DNA of 64,000 bases from Providencia alcalifaciens. GTDB taxonomy: Bacteria > Pseudomonadota > Gammaproteobacteria > Enterobacterales > Enterobacteriaceae. The position numbers and the translations under genes were made by a program. A model generated the notes under the pieces. It was not told where the DNA came from. It ran no database searches and was given only the letters and a program-made list of their open reading frames with translations. The stretch covers positions 1,054,001-1,118,000 of the forward strand of contig NZ_CP084296.1 of the NCBI RefSeq assembly GCF_020271745.1, written 5' to 3'. Below, piece after piece: positions 11,223-20,878 of the stretch; position 1 is the first letter of the stretch, and each line of letters begins with the position of its first letter.

Positions 11223-12380
11223 ATGTCCACACGCCTCGATCTCGACCTTCTTGCCCAAAATATTAAACAATGGGGCATTGATGCTGGCTTTCAACAAGTC
11301 GGTATTTGCGATACGGATCTTACCCTTGAAGAACCCAAGCTCCAGGCATGGCTGGATAAACAATATCATGGAGAAATGGAGTGGATGAAGCGCCACGGTA
11401 TGATGCGGGCGAGACCCCATGAATTACATCCCGGCACATTGCGCGTCATTAGTGTTCGAATGAACTACTTACCCGCAAAAGCAGCTTTTGCCAGCACGCT
11501 AAACAATCCAGAGCTAGGTTATGTCAGCCGCTACGCCCTTGGCCGCGATTATCATAAGCTATTAAAAAAACGCTTAAAAGTGCTTAGTGATCGGATCCTC
11601 GAGTATTGCAGTCAGTTTGAATGCTCCGATGACCTGAATTTTCGCCCCTTTGTTGACTCAGCCCCTATTCTTGAACGCCCTCTTGCTGTCAAAGCAGGTT
11701 TAGGTTGGACGGGCAAACATTCATTGGTACTCAACCAACATTCAGGATCATGGTTTTTCCTTGGCGAATTGCTAGTCAATCTCCCTCTCCCCATAGATCA
11801 ACCTGTTGAAGAGCAATGCGGGCGCTGCGTTGCCTGTATGACAACTTGCCCAACGGGTGCAATTGTAGAGCCTTACACTGTTGATGCAAGGCGCTGTATT
11901 TCCTATCTAACCATTGAGCTCGATAGCGCGATCCCCGAAGAGTTTCGCCCTTTAATGGGTAACCGGATTTATGGCTGTGATGACTGCCAACTTATCTGCC
12001 CGTGGAATCGCTTTTCTCAGTTAACTGATGAGGAAGACTTCAGCCCTAGAGCCGCATTGCATACGCCAGAGCTATTAGATCTTTTTTCATGGGACGAAGC
12101 AAAATTTCTTCGTATTACGGAAGGATCGGCAATCCGCCGTATCGGCTATATAAAATGGCTACGTAATATCAGCGTCGCTTTAGGTAATGCACCCTATCAA
12201 GATAATATTGTCCTCGCATTACAGAACCGTCTTGGGATCAACTCTATGCTAGACGAGCACTTCCAATGGTCGATTAGCCAACAACTCAAGCGCCGAGAAG
12301 AAAACCAAGTCACAATTCAAACTTCGCAACAAAAACGTCTTGTTCGGGCAATTACTAAAGGTTTACCTCGGGACGCCTAA
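11223..12380 (+). CDS. queG: QueG, epoxyqueuosine reductase
   Basis: QueG reduces epoxyqueuosine to queuosine at position 34 of GUN tRNAs, using cobalamin and two [4Fe-4S] clusters. Both cluster motifs are present: CGRCVACMTTCP with a following C, and CDDCQLICPW. The substrate region GLGWTGKHSLVLN and DSAPILERPLA are typical. The protein has 385 residues (E. coli 379) and ends in GLPRDA, as in the family. It is divergent from tsaE. Confidence 0.96.
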   Translation: MSTRLDLDLLAQNIKQWGIDAGFQQVGICDTDLTLEEPKLQAWLDKQYHGEMEWMKRHGMMRARPHELHPGTLRVISVRMNYLPAKAAFASTLNNPELGYVSRYALGRDYHKLLKKRLKVLSDRILEYCSQFECSDDLNFRPFVDSAPILERPLAVKAGLGWTGKHSLVLNQHSGSWFFLGELLVNLPLPIDQPVEEQCGRCVACMTTCPTGAIVEPYTVDARRCISYLTIELDSAIPEEFRPLMGNRIYGCDDCQLICPWNRFSQLTDEEDFSPRAALHTPELLDLFSWDEAKFLRITEGSAIRRIGYIKWLRNISVALGNAPYQDNIVLALQNRLGINSMLDEHFQWSISQQLKRREENQVTIQTSQQKRLVRAITKGLPRDA

Positions 12381-12587
12381 AAAAAAACCAGCCTTATATC
12401 CTGATCTATCAATTGTCAAACCGATGTGAATAAAATAAAAAAATGCTTAGCCGACAATAGGTAAAGGATTTGCAAGTTGTGCTAAGCACATTTTGAATAA
12501 ATAGTTTTTCACTTTAATTTCAATCAATTAAAATTAAAATCAATAATATTCATTTTGTGATAATAAAAAATTAACCAATAACTAACC

Positions 12588-12661
12588 TGTGGATAACTCT
12601 GTGCAGCAAAGTATTTCTGCTTAGGATAAATTGAATCTAATCCCACTCAGGTTGTGGATAA
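12588..12661. promoter_or_regulatory. datA-like DnaA-box locus (two perfect DnaA boxes)
   Basis: Two perfect copies of the 9-mer TGTGGATAA (reverse of TTATCCACA) are at 12588-12596 and 12653-12661, same orientation, 65 bp apart, in an AT-rich gene-free stretch of about 700 bp between queG and the tRNA-Gly cluster. In E. coli the DnaA-titration and DnaA-ATP-hydrolysis locus datA lies in the same interval (queG-glyV) and needs DnaA boxes plus an IHF site. I saw no exact IHF consensus, so the assignment rests on position and boxes. The rest of 12381-13079 shows no gene. Confidence 0.6.
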
Positions 12662-13079
12662 CTTTCTCATGAAAAGAAATAATAAAAAACGCCGAATTTT
12701 AGCTAACTAATTAAAGTAAAGTTATCAAAAAGTCAGGTTAAGAATAAATTTTAACTGAAAAGGTAAAAATAGGATTTTTTACCTTTTACTCGAACGTTTG
12801 CCATTTTGGCTGAAGTTCTTATAGGATGCCCTATTGCTAAGGGGTGGCTATTCTATGGCTCTCCGCCTATGAATGCAAGCAAAAAACTCACTTGGATCCT
12901 AAAAAGATCATAAATAATAAAAGGATCGTGAACAAGAGAGATAAAAGTTACTTTTGTATAAAGTATGAACATTAAAATGCTAATAAATATTAATGCATAA
13001 GCACAAAACCAGTATTTGATAGAATGTCTATTAGAGGGGAATATAAAAAGAATAATTGAGAAGATTGAGAGAGAAAATT

Positions 13080-13155
<76 letters not shown>

Positions 13156-13195
13156 ATTTGGTGGGTACTGCATTTGCTAAAACACTAAGAAAGTT

Positions 13196-13271
<76 letters not shown>

Positions 13272-13311
13272 ATTCCGAAAATAGTGCTGTAGCTAAAACA
13301 TCAAGAAAGTT

Positions 13312-13387
<76 letters not shown>

Positions 13388-13454
13388 ATAACCAATTCTT
13401 GGTGCCTTAATCGTGCCAATAAAATCATAAAAACTTCATCGGTACGGGGAGCGC

Positions 13455-13482
13455 ATTATACGAGAAATTAAGATACTAGCAA
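13455..13482 (-). promoter_or_regulatory. Stringent-type promoter of the tRNA-Gly operon
   Basis: On the minus strand TTGCTA (13477-13482) lies 16 bases from a perfect TATAAT (13455-13460), followed by a GC-rich discriminator GCGCTCCCC, the hallmark of growth-rate and ppGpp-controlled stable-RNA promoters. Confidence 0.8.
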
Positions 13483-13620
13483 GCGTTTGAACTCAAATTT
13501 TTTATTTTTTTGTTCGTTTGATGATAAAACAATCATAGTGATGATTTTGTCGTCGCCGTTTGTTAAATAAGCATTTCAAGGTGTTAAGCTTGTTAATTTG
13601 CGCAGCCATATTTATAACGA

Positions 13621-13940
13621 CTATGGCTTTATCTCTTTCGCAACTCTTGAATTTGCCGCTGTGTAAGCTTTGCCCGCTTCTCGCTTACCTACTGAGATAA
13701 CTAGAATAACAATTTCAGAATCAATAACTTGATACACTAAACGGTAACCTGATGCCCGTAATTTGATTTTATAGCACCCAGATAAATCCCCTTGTAAGCG
13801 GCTTGATTCCACATAGGGACTATTTTATAGGGACTACTTTGTAATTTTTTCAGTTTCTTTTTGAATTGTTCTCGAATATCACTACCAAGCTTCTGCCATT
13901 CCTTTAACGCTCGTTCATCGAAATCAATATTATAAATCAT
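13621..13940 (-). pseudogene. relE: RelE-family toxin, frameshifted by a 14-bp duplication
   Basis: RelE cleaves mRNA in the ribosomal A site. Frame one starts at 13940 with IDFDERALKEWQKLGSDIREQFKKKLKKLQ, matching the RelE N terminus, but leaves frame near 13825. The C-terminal half continues in another frame (13812-13621) with CYKIKLRASGYRLVYQVID and VISVGKREAGKAY. The join is a direct repeat, atagggacta at 13813-13822 and again at 13827-13836; removing one 14-bp unit restores a single RelE frame of normal length. As written the toxin should be truncated and inactive. It overlaps relB by 11 bases. A sequencing or assembly error is possible but a clean duplication makes it less likely. Confidence 0.88.
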
Positions 13941-14184
13941 CCAAATTCACTCTGATTCGTTTTGCTGGTTTTTTCAAACGCTCACGAACGACAGCCAGAA
14001 TATCTTCATCATCATCATTGTCACTCACAACAACAGAAACCTCCGCAAAGGGAAGCTTCTTATTCTCTGCGACGTATCGTAAAAACAATCTAAGCGCATC
14101 TGATGGCGATAAATTTAAATTTTCTAAGGCTTGATAGGCTTCTTTTTTTAATTGTTCATCGACTCTAATCTGAATTGTTGACAT
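13930..14184 (-). CDS. relB: RelB-family antitoxin
   Basis: RelB has a ribbon-helix-helix DNA-binding N terminus (STIQIRVDEQLKKEAYQALENLNLSPSDAL) and a C-terminal toxin-binding tail (VVRERLKKPAKRIRVNLDDL). The protein has 84 residues (E. coli RelB 79). The ATG at 14182-14184 was chosen because GGAG lies just upstream; the longer TTG reading puts that site inside the gene. Palindromes upstream (14220-14256) are likely the auto-repression operator. The antitoxin is intact although its toxin gene is broken. Confidence 0.9.
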   Translation of the reverse strand: MSTIQIRVDEQLKKEAYQALENLNLSPSDALRLFLRYVAENKKLPFAEVSVVVSDNDDDEDILAVVRERLKKPAKRIRVNLDDL

Positions 14185-14219
14185 CACTTTCTCCAACTTT
14201 CAAAGTAATTTAACAAAGA

Positions 14220-14256
14220 TTGTCGTAATGACAAATGTAATGCAAATCGCATTACA
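14220..14256 (-). promoter_or_regulatory. Probable relB operator palindromes
   Basis: Two adjacent inverted repeats, ttgtc-gtaat-gacaa (14220-14234) and tgtaatgc-aaatc-gcattaca (14236-14256), lie 36-72 bases upstream of relB, where RelB-type repressors bind their own promoter. Confidence 0.6.
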
Positions 14257-14315
14257 ATAAATACCGAGAGAGAAGTTGATTTTTTGAGAAAAACCAACTC
14301 ACCCTGATAGCAAGG

Positions 14316-14858
14316 CTATTTAATAAACATTTCTCGGTAATATACCAGCTCAGCAATTGATTCACGGATATCATCCAGCGCTTGGTGGGTATTTTTCTTT
14401 GAGAATCCGGCGAGGATCTCAGGTTTCCAGCGGCGAGCTAACTCTTTTAATGTACTCACATCAAGATAACGGTAGTGAAAATAGCTTTCTAACTCTGGCA
14501 TATAATTAAATAAGAAACGGCGGTCTTGCCCTACGCTGTTCCCACAGATAGGCGATGCCCCTTTTGGTACCCATTTTTCTAAAAACTCAATGGTCGCCAG
14601 CTCTGCTTCACGCTCATTAATGGAACTTTTACGAATGCGCTCTACTAAGCCGCTATTAGTATGGGTGTTTACATTCCACTCATCCATCAATGCTAACTGC
14701 TCTTCGGTTTGATGTACCGCGATAACAGGGCCTTCAGCCAAGATATTCAGGTTACTGTCAGTCACAATGGTCGCGATTTCAATAATACGATCACGAATAG
14801 GATCGAGGCCGGTCATTTCTAAATCGATCCAAATTAAATTATTCTCATTCTTTTGCAT
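14316..14858 (-). CDS. orn: Oligoribonuclease Orn
   Basis: Orn is an essential 3'-5' exonuclease that degrades 2-5 nt RNAs, including pGpG, to mononucleotides. It is a DEDDh-family enzyme: [10 protein letters not shown] (ExoI), [12 protein letters not shown] (ExoII) and [11 protein letters not shown] (ExoIII) are all present. The protein has 180 residues (E. coli 181). It is divergent from rsgA, the usual arrangement. Confidence 0.97.
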   Translation of the reverse strand: MQKNENNLIWIDLEMTGLDPIRDRIIEIATIVTDSNLNILAEGPVIAVHQTEEQLALMDEWNVNTHTNSGLVERIRKSSINEREAELATIEFLEKWVPKGASPICGNSVGQDRRFLFNYMPELESYFHYRYLDVSTLKELARRWKPEILAGFSKKNTHQALDDIRESIAELVYYREMFIK

Positions 14859-14932
14859 GATATGCCCTAACTGAATACGGTGGAGTTAAGGTATGATAAC
14901 ACCCTTCGTGCTATCCGTTATAGGTATGTAGT

Positions 14933-14961
14933 TTTTCAATAATATCCCTATCGGTTATAAT
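14933..14961 (+). promoter_or_regulatory. Probable promoter of rsgA
   Basis: TTTTCA (14933-14938), a 17-base spacer and a perfect TATAAT (14956-14961) lie about 35 bases before the rsgA start. Confidence 0.5.
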
Positions 14962-14995
14962 ATAGACGCCAAATTATTTAAGTGAGAGAGGTCAG

Positions 14996-16048
14996 GTGGC
15001 TAAGCAGAAACTGTCGAAAGGCCAACAGCGCCGCGTGCAAGAAAATCATCAAAAAAGACTCAAAAAGCAGAAAACCATTGAGATTGATGATAGCCAATTA
15101 GGTGAGGCTCAAGAGGGCTTAGTGATTAGTCGCTTTGGTCAACATGCGGATATTGAAGCCGCAGACGGCACAATACAACGTTGTAACCTACGTCGAACTA
15201 TCTCATCTTTAGTGACTGGGGACAAAGTTGTCTGGCGCCCTGCACTAAACACACAGAGTGATATCAAAGTGAATGGTATTGTCGAAGCCGTTCATGAGCG
15301 CCACTCCGTCTTAACGCGCCCTGATTATTATGATGGGTTAAAACCTATCGCCGCAAATATCGACCAAATCGTCGTGGTTTCTGCGATTTTACCTGAATTA
15401 TCGCTCAACATTATCGACCGCTACTTAGTCGCCTGCGAAACCACAGGGATCCAGCCGATTATTGTCTTAAACAAAGTTGACTTGCTAGATGAAGAAAATC
15501 GCGAGTGGGTCAGTGATTTAATGACAATTTATAGCGACATTGGCTACCAAGTGCTCGAAGTTTCCAGCCATACCGGTGAAGGAATGGAAGCGCTCACTAA
15601 CACACTATCCGATAAAGTATCGGTCTTTGTTGGTCAGTCTGGTGTTGGTAAATCCAGTTTGTTGAATACGCTGTTACCTCAAAATGAAGCCGCGATCTTA
15701 GTTAATGATGTCTCTGATACCTCGGGCTTAGGTCAACACACCACGACCGCATCCAGGCTGTACCACTTCCCACAGGGTGGTGATGTCATCGATTCACCGG
15801 GCGTGCGTGAATTCGGTCTCTGGCATCTGACAAAGGAACAAGTGACCAAAGGATTTGTCGAATTTAAAGATTACCTTGGCGGCTGTAAATTCCGTGATTG
15901 TAAACACTTAGATGACCCTGGTTGTTTACTGAGAGACGCAATGGAAGATGGAAAAATTGCTGAATCACGCTTTGAAAACTATCACCGTATTTTAGAAAGT
16001 ATGGAACAAGTTAAACTGCGTGGTAACTTTACTGCCAAAGAAAAATAA
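14996..16048 (+). CDS. rsgA: RsgA, 30S-assembly GTPase
   Basis: RsgA is a circularly permuted GTPase that helps mature the 30S subunit and release RbfA. An N-terminal OB fold is followed by G4 NKVD, then G1 [12 protein letters not shown] and G3 DSPGVREFG, with the zinc-binding C-terminal domain [14 protein letters not shown]. The protein has 350 residues, as in E. coli. It starts at a GTG (14996) with a GAGAGAGG ribosome site. Confidence 0.96.
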   Translation: MAKQKLSKGQQRRVQENHQKRLKKQKTIEIDDSQLGEAQEGLVISRFGQHADIEAADGTIQRCNLRRTISSLVTGDKVVWRPALNTQSDIKVNGIVEAVHERHSVLTRPDYYDGLKPIAANIDQIVVVSAILPELSLNIIDRYLVACETTGIQPIIVLNKVDLLDEENREWVSDLMTIYSDIGYQVLEVSSHTGEGMEALTNTLSDKVSVFVGQSGVGKSSLLNTLLPQNEAAILVNDVSDTSGLGQHTTTASRLYHFPQGGDVIDSPGVREFGLWHLTKEQVTKGFVEFKDYLGGCKFRDCKHLDDPGCLLRDAMEDGKIAESRFENYHRILESMEQVKLRGNFTAKEK

Positions 16049-16193
16049 TCCCCAAAATCAGTCTAAAATAAGTTAGTGAACGCTCACGTTTCATGGTTTA
16101 TTTCATCCGCTTTGTGAAATAATTCGAAAGCGGATCAGTTTCAGTTACAATAGCGCCCTTTCACTAACTTACCTTTAAAATTCAGAGGTTAAC

Positions 16194-17087
16194 GTGCTAG
16201 ATAAAATCAAAATTCGCCTGCAATTTATGCTTCCTAAACAAGGGCTTACTCAACTTGCAGGATGGTTTGCTAGTCGAAATGTCGGGTTTGTAACCCAATG
16301 GGCAATAAAGCTGTTTGCTAAAGCCTATAAAGTGAATATGAATGAAGCTCAAAAAAGTGAGCTGACTGCATATTCAACCTTTAACGACTTCTTCATCCGT
16401 ACGCTGAAAGATGGCGCGCGCCCAATTGTTGAAGCTGAACATCACCTAGCACAGCCCGCAGATGGTGCCGTTAGCCAGTTAGGCCCTATCGATAATGACC
16501 TAATTTTTCAGGCAAAAGGTCATAACTATACGGTTGAAGCCCTACTTGCTGGGCAATATCAGTTAGCGGATAAATTCCGTGGTGGTGATTTTATCACAAC
16601 CTACTTATCCCCAAGCGACTACCACCGTGTACATATGCCATGTGACGGCTTATTAACAGAGATGATTTACGTCCCTGGCGATTTGTTCTCCGTTAACCCA
16701 TTAACCGCGGCAAATGTGCCAAATTTATTCGCACGTAATGAACGTTTAATCTGCGTGTTTGATACCCCGTTTGGCACAATGGTGCAGATTTTAGTGGGTG
16801 CAACCATTGTAGGCAGCATTGATACAGTTTGGAGCGGTTGTGTTAACCCACAGCGTGAAGGCGTGATTAAACGTTGGACTTATCCCGCACAAGGGGAAGA
16901 AGGCGCTATCTTCCTACAAAAAGGGGAGGAAATGGGTCTATTCAAACTCGGTTCCACGGTCATTAACCTGTTTGAACCTAACAAAATTCGCTTTAATGCC
17001 TCATTGATCCCCGGCTATGCAACCCGCATGGGTGAGCTATTAGCAGAATCAATTGATGAGCAGCAACGCACTGAAACTGTTAGCTAA
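16194..17087 (+). CDS. psd: Phosphatidylserine decarboxylase proenzyme
   Basis: Psd converts phosphatidylserine to phosphatidylethanolamine at the inner membrane. The proenzyme cuts itself at the LGST motif, and the Ser (residue 254) becomes the pyruvoyl group; LGST is present and correctly placed. [13 protein letters not shown] carries active-site residues. The protein has 297 residues (E. coli 322) and starts at GTG 16194 with an AGAGG site. psd and mscM lie 50 bases apart, as in E. coli where they form an operon. Confidence 0.96.
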   Translation: MLDKIKIRLQFMLPKQGLTQLAGWFASRNVGFVTQWAIKLFAKAYKVNMNEAQKSELTAYSTFNDFFIRTLKDGARPIVEAEHHLAQPADGAVSQLGPIDNDLIFQAKGHNYTVEALLAGQYQLADKFRGGDFITTYLSPSDYHRVHMPCDGLLTEMIYVPGDLFSVNPLTAANVPNLFARNERLICVFDTPFGTMVQILVGATIVGSIDTVWSGCVNPQREGVIKRWTYPAQGEEGAIFLQKGEEMGLFKLGSTVINLFEPNKIRFNASLIPGYATRMGELLAESIDEQQRTETVS

Positions 17088-17136
17088 TCATTTAAACTAT
17101 AATTAAGTTATTCTATCGCTGAAGGAGCTCCTCACT

Positions 17137-20100
17137 GTGCGTTTGATTATCAGTTTTTTACTTAGCCTGTTAATCGTTTTTTCATCCCAAGCGGCGCCAG
17201 CCTCCGCACAAGATGAAGCACAGATTACACAGGAGCTCAAACAGCTTGATCCAAGTAAAAACCCCAAAGATGCTGAAATTGCTCAAGCATTGCAAGGGGC
17301 ATTAAGCTGGATTAATGAAGCTCGTGATTCAGACAATAAGGCAAAGTCTTACCAAGATGCTATTGATAATTTTCCTAAAATTATCAAAACAATTCGCCAA
17401 AACTTGCTCAATGAAACCGATACACCCCCTGCTATTCCAACAAGCATTAGTTTAAGTGAACTCGAGCAGCGTATTACCCAACTCAGCAGCCAGCTACTTG
17501 ATCAAGGCCGCTTGATGCAGCAAGAGCAAGATAAAGGGCGTGAAATCAGCGAATCCCTGAATCTCTTGCCACAGCAGCTGTCTGAAGCACGACGTCAATT
17601 AACGGATGCCTCAACACGACTCCAATCACTCAATACGCCAACGTCCCCGTTAGCTGAAGCCCAATATACCTTAGCTCAAGCCGAAGTAAGCGCTCGCAAA
17701 TCCATTGTGAATGAGCTAGAAATGGCGCAGTTATCAGCCAATAACCGCCAAGAAATTTCTCGAATGACACTGGAGCTCGAGAAAAAGCGTTATCAGCGCC
17801 TAGAGCTTGAACTTCAACAACTCCGTGATTTTCAAAATACCCAACGCCAACAAAAAGCAATATTGGCGTTAGAGCATACCGAAATGTTAGCGGAACAGGG
17901 TGAATTAACCCCGTTCTTAAAAGAGCAGCTTGATATCAACCGCAAAATGTCCCAAGAGTTGACCGAGCAAGCTCAACGCATGAGCGAGATCACCACCAAC
18001 CAAGCCGAAATCTCCACCAGCATTCGAAATGCACGGCAAGCGCTATCCACTATCCGCGAACAAGCCCAGTGGATCAGCAGTTCAAGTTCCTTAGGGGAAG
18101 CGCTTCGAACTCAGCTTTCTCGCCTGCCAGAAATCCCTAAAAGCCAACAACTTGACCGTGAAATGGCGGATTTACGTGTTCAGCGCTTAAATTATGAAGA
18201 TATGCTTGAGCGCTTATCCAAGCTCGATGTATCAGTGCAAGAAAGCGCTAATGATTTAAATCCCGCCCAATCTCAGGTTTATCAGTCATTGATGAAGACC
18301 CGCAAAGAGCTATTAACCTCGCTCATTTCGGGCTTTGACGGTGAAATGCTAGAGCTGACCAAGCTCAATGTTGCAACGGGGCAATTAACGGATGCGCTAA
18401 AAGAGGTGAAAGACGCCTCAAACCGCTATCTGTTCTGGGTCGCTGATGTCCCGCCTATTAGCATTAATTATCCGGTACTTGTGGTCACTGACATGACCCA
18501 ATTACTTTCACTAGATACTCTCTCCCAGCTAACGGGCGCGCTGCAAGTGATGGCCACTAGCCAAGACTCGTTCTTATACCTGCTGGGTTCCATCATCTTA
18601 GTGATTTTCAGTGTCAGCACACGCCGCCATTACCAAGATTTCTTAGACCGCTCAAGCCTGCGCATTGGTAAAGTCACACAAGATCGTTTTTATTTAACCG
18701 TTCGTACTATTTTCTGGTCGATTATTGTCGCGCTTCCCCTTCCTATGATGTGGTCTGCCATTGGTTATGGCTTACAAAGTGCATGGCAATATCCAATGGC
18801 AGCGGCCATTGGCTATGGTGTTAGCGCAACTACCCCGCTGCTCTGGCTGTTTATGATCAGCGAAACATTCTCACGACCAACTGGACTGTTCATTGCCCAC
18901 TTAGGTTGGGATAAAGACGCGGTAAAACGCGCAATGCGCCACTACCGATTAGCCATTTTCGTGATTGTGCCGTTAGTGATGGCAATCATCACTTTTGAAC
19001 ATTACAGCGAAAGAGAGTTCTCCGCGACCTTAGGCCGCCTCTGTTTCTTAGTGCTGTGCGTTGCATTAAGCCTAATTACCAATAACCTACGCCGTTCTAA
19101 AATCCCATTGTATTTGGACAGACACGGCTCCGGTGAAAACTTAGTTAACACCGCATTATGGTGGCTCATTTTCATTGCACCGGTGATTGCCGCGTTTTTC
19201 TCTGTATTAGGTTATTTCTCAACGTCTCAAGCACTGTTGGCACGGCTCGAAACCTCAGTTGCGATTTGGTTTGTGATTTTAATTATTTATCACACTATCC
19301 AGCGCTGGATGTCGATGCAGCGCCGAAAACTCGCCTTCGAACGAGCAAAACAGCGCCGTGCGGAGATCTTAGCCCAGCGAGCTAAAGGGGAAGAAGACTC
19401 TCAATTACCCAATGCCAGTGGTGAAGGGAATATTGATATCGAAGAGCAGGTTCTTGATCTTGATACCATCAGTTCTCAATCTGTTGGATTGGTACGCTCC
19501 ATTCTGACCATGATAGCGCTGGTATCGTTAATCTGGTTGTGGTCTGAATTGCATACCGCATTTTCGTTCCTTGAAAATATTCGCCTGTGGGATGTGACCT
19601 CATCCATTAATGGTGTCGAAACTGTTCAAGCCATCACTATGGGGTCGATTTTCATCGCTATTTTGGTGATTATCGTTACCGCACAGCTCGTCAGAAACCT
19701 GCCTGCACTATTGGAACTGGCAGTCCTTCAGCATCTCGATTTAACACCGGGTACCGGTTATGCCATCAGTACCTTGACCAAGTACGGCATCACTATCATC
19801 GGAACCATTGTCGGTTTCTCAATGCTGGGGATCGACTGGTCAAAACTGCAGTGGCTTGTCGCTGCAATGGGGGTCGGGCTGGGATTTGGTTTACAAGAAA
19901 TTTTCGCCAATATTATCTCTGGTTTAATGATCCTGTTTGAAAAACCGATCCGTATCGGTGATACCGTCACTATCCGCAACTTAACCGGTAGCATCACTAA
20001 GATTAATACCCGCGCCACTACGTTAACGGACTGGGACAGAAAAGAAATTATTGTGCCGAACAAGGCATTTATTACTGAACAGTTTATTAACTGGTCGTTG

Positions 20101-20478
20101 ACCGACACCATTACCCGTATCGTGATGACCATCCCTGCTCCTGCGGATGCCGATAGCGAAAAAGTGACAGAGATTATTTTGAGTGCGGCAAAACGCTCCT
20201 CCATGATCTTGGATAACCCTAATCCTGAAGTTTATCTCGTGGACTTACAGCAAGGGATCCAAATTTTCGAGCTGCGGGTGTATGCCGGCGAAATGGGGCA
20301 CCGTTTACCAGCTCGCCACGAAATCCATCAACATATTTTAGAAGCCTTCGCAGAACAAGGAATTACATTGCCATTCCCACCGTTCCAAGCCCGTGTTGAT
20401 GTACGCAGTAATTCGCTGCAAAGCGCCACAAATAACCTTTCTGGTCGCAATCCACCTCGTGGTACTGGTGAGCTATAA
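17137..20478 (+). CDS. mscM: MscM (YjeP), miniconductance mechanosensitive channel
   Basis: MscM is a large MscS-family inner-membrane channel that opens on hypo-osmotic shock. The protein has 1113 residues (E. coli 1107). It has a signal peptide (residues 1-24, ending ASA), a long periplasmic coiled-coil region (about 25-470), then about eleven membrane segments, and a C-terminal MscS core with GLGFGLQEIFANIISGLMILFEKP and the beta domain RIGDTVTIRNLTGSITKIN. It starts at GTG 17137 with a GAAGGAG site. A terminator follows. Confidence 0.95.
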   Translation: MRLIISFLLSLLIVFSSQAAPASAQDEAQITQELKQLDPSKNPKDAEIAQALQGALSWINEARDSDNKAKSYQDAIDNFPKIIKTIRQNLLNETDTPPAIPTSISLSELEQRITQLSSQLLDQGRLMQQEQDKGREISESLNLLPQQLSEARRQLTDASTRLQSLNTPTSPLAEAQYTLAQAEVSARKSIVNELEMAQLSANNRQEISRMTLELEKKRYQRLELELQQLRDFQNTQRQQKAILALEHTEMLAEQGELTPFLKEQLDINRKMSQELTEQAQRMSEITTNQAEISTSIRNARQALSTIREQAQWISSSSSLGEALRTQLSRLPEIPKSQQLDREMADLRVQRLNYEDMLERLSKLDVSVQESANDLNPAQSQVYQSLMKTRKELLTSLISGFDGEMLELTKLNVATGQLTDALKEVKDASNRYLFWVADVPPISINYPVLVVTDMTQLLSLDTLSQLTGALQVMATSQDSFLYLLGSIILVIFSVSTRRHYQDFLDRSSLRIGKVTQDRFYLTVRTIFWSIIVALPLPMMWSAIGYGLQSAWQYPMAAAIGYGVSATTPLLWLFMISETFSRPTGLFIAHLGWDKDAVKRAMRHYRLAIFVIVPLVMAIITFEHYSEREFSATLGRLCFLVLCVALSLITNNLRRSKIPLYLDRHGSGENLVNTALWWLIFIAPVIAAFFSVLGYFSTSQALLARLETSVAIWFVILIIYHTIQRWMSMQRRKLAFERAKQRRAEILAQRAKGEEDSQLPNASGEGNIDIEEQVLDLDTISSQSVGLVRSILTMIALVSLIWLWSELHTAFSFLENIRLWDVTSSINGVETVQAITMGSIFIAILVIIVTAQLVRNLPALLELAVLQHLDLTPGTGYAISTLTKYGITIIGTIVGFSMLGIDWSKLQWLVAAMGVGLGFGLQEIFANIISGLMILFEKPIRIGDTVTIRNLTGSITKINTRATTLTDWDRKEIIVPNKAFITEQFINWSLTDTITRIVMTIPAPADADSEKVTEIILSAAKRSSMILDNPNPEVYLVDLQQGIQIFELRVYAGEMGHRLPARHEIHQHILEAFAEQGITLPFPPFQARVDVRSNSLQSATNNLSGRNPPRGTGEL

Positions 20479-20484
20479 GTTTAT

Positions 20485-20512
20485 CGAGGGCACGCTTGCG
20501 CCCTCGTTTTTC
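20485..20512 (+). terminator. Rho-independent terminator after mscM
   Basis: The stem cgagggc / gccctcg with an eight-base loop is followed by a T run, seven bases past the mscM stop. Confidence 0.85.
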
Positions 20513-20532
20513 ATCATAGAAAAGGCAGAATA

Positions 20533-20862
20533 ATGACCCACGCAGTAGAAATCCAAGACGAATCCATCAAATTGAAAATTGCACAGTATGAGCGTGTAGG
20601 CTCCATTCTGTTTTTTCTGATCCCGTTAGTGATTTTGTTGATTGTTGGAAAGGATTTTGCCTTTAATACGCTCTATCTGTGGCAAGGATTCAGCCTGCTG
20701 TATTTAGTGATTTATCGCTTACAAGTTCGTCAATTATCGACAAAACCTCTACAACTGAGTGTACGCCGAGGATGGGGATATAATCGATTTTACCGCTTTT
20801 GCTGGGGATATTTGATTCTGTCTGTGATTGGATTAACGGGATACCTACTGATATCCCGTTAA
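20533..20862 (+). CDS. Small inner-membrane protein of unknown function
   Basis: This is a 109-residue protein with a charged N terminus (about 25 residues), hydrophobic segments at about 25-41, 46-60 and 91-107, and a basic loop (VRRGWGYNRFYR). I do not recognise its family. It follows mscM, where E. coli has the small membrane gene yjeO, so it may be the positional equivalent; I cannot show homology. An mscM terminator separates the two, so it may be expressed on its own. It converges on the Sel1-repeat gene with a 16-base gap. Confidence 0.75.
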   Translation: MTHAVEIQDESIKLKIAQYERVGSILFFLIPLVILLIVGKDFAFNTLYLWQGFSLLYLVIYRLQVRQLSTKPLQLSVRRGWGYNRFYRFCWGYLILSVIGLTGYLLISR

Positions 20863-20878
20863 ATTAATATTGAAAAAA

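Noticed and set aside
11086-11420. ORFs near the queG start on both strands
   Set aside because: They overlap the queG promoter and 5' end and have no support.
19758-20204. A 148-codon minus-strand ORF inside mscM
   Set aside because: Antisense to the conserved MscS core; no ribosome site or family match.
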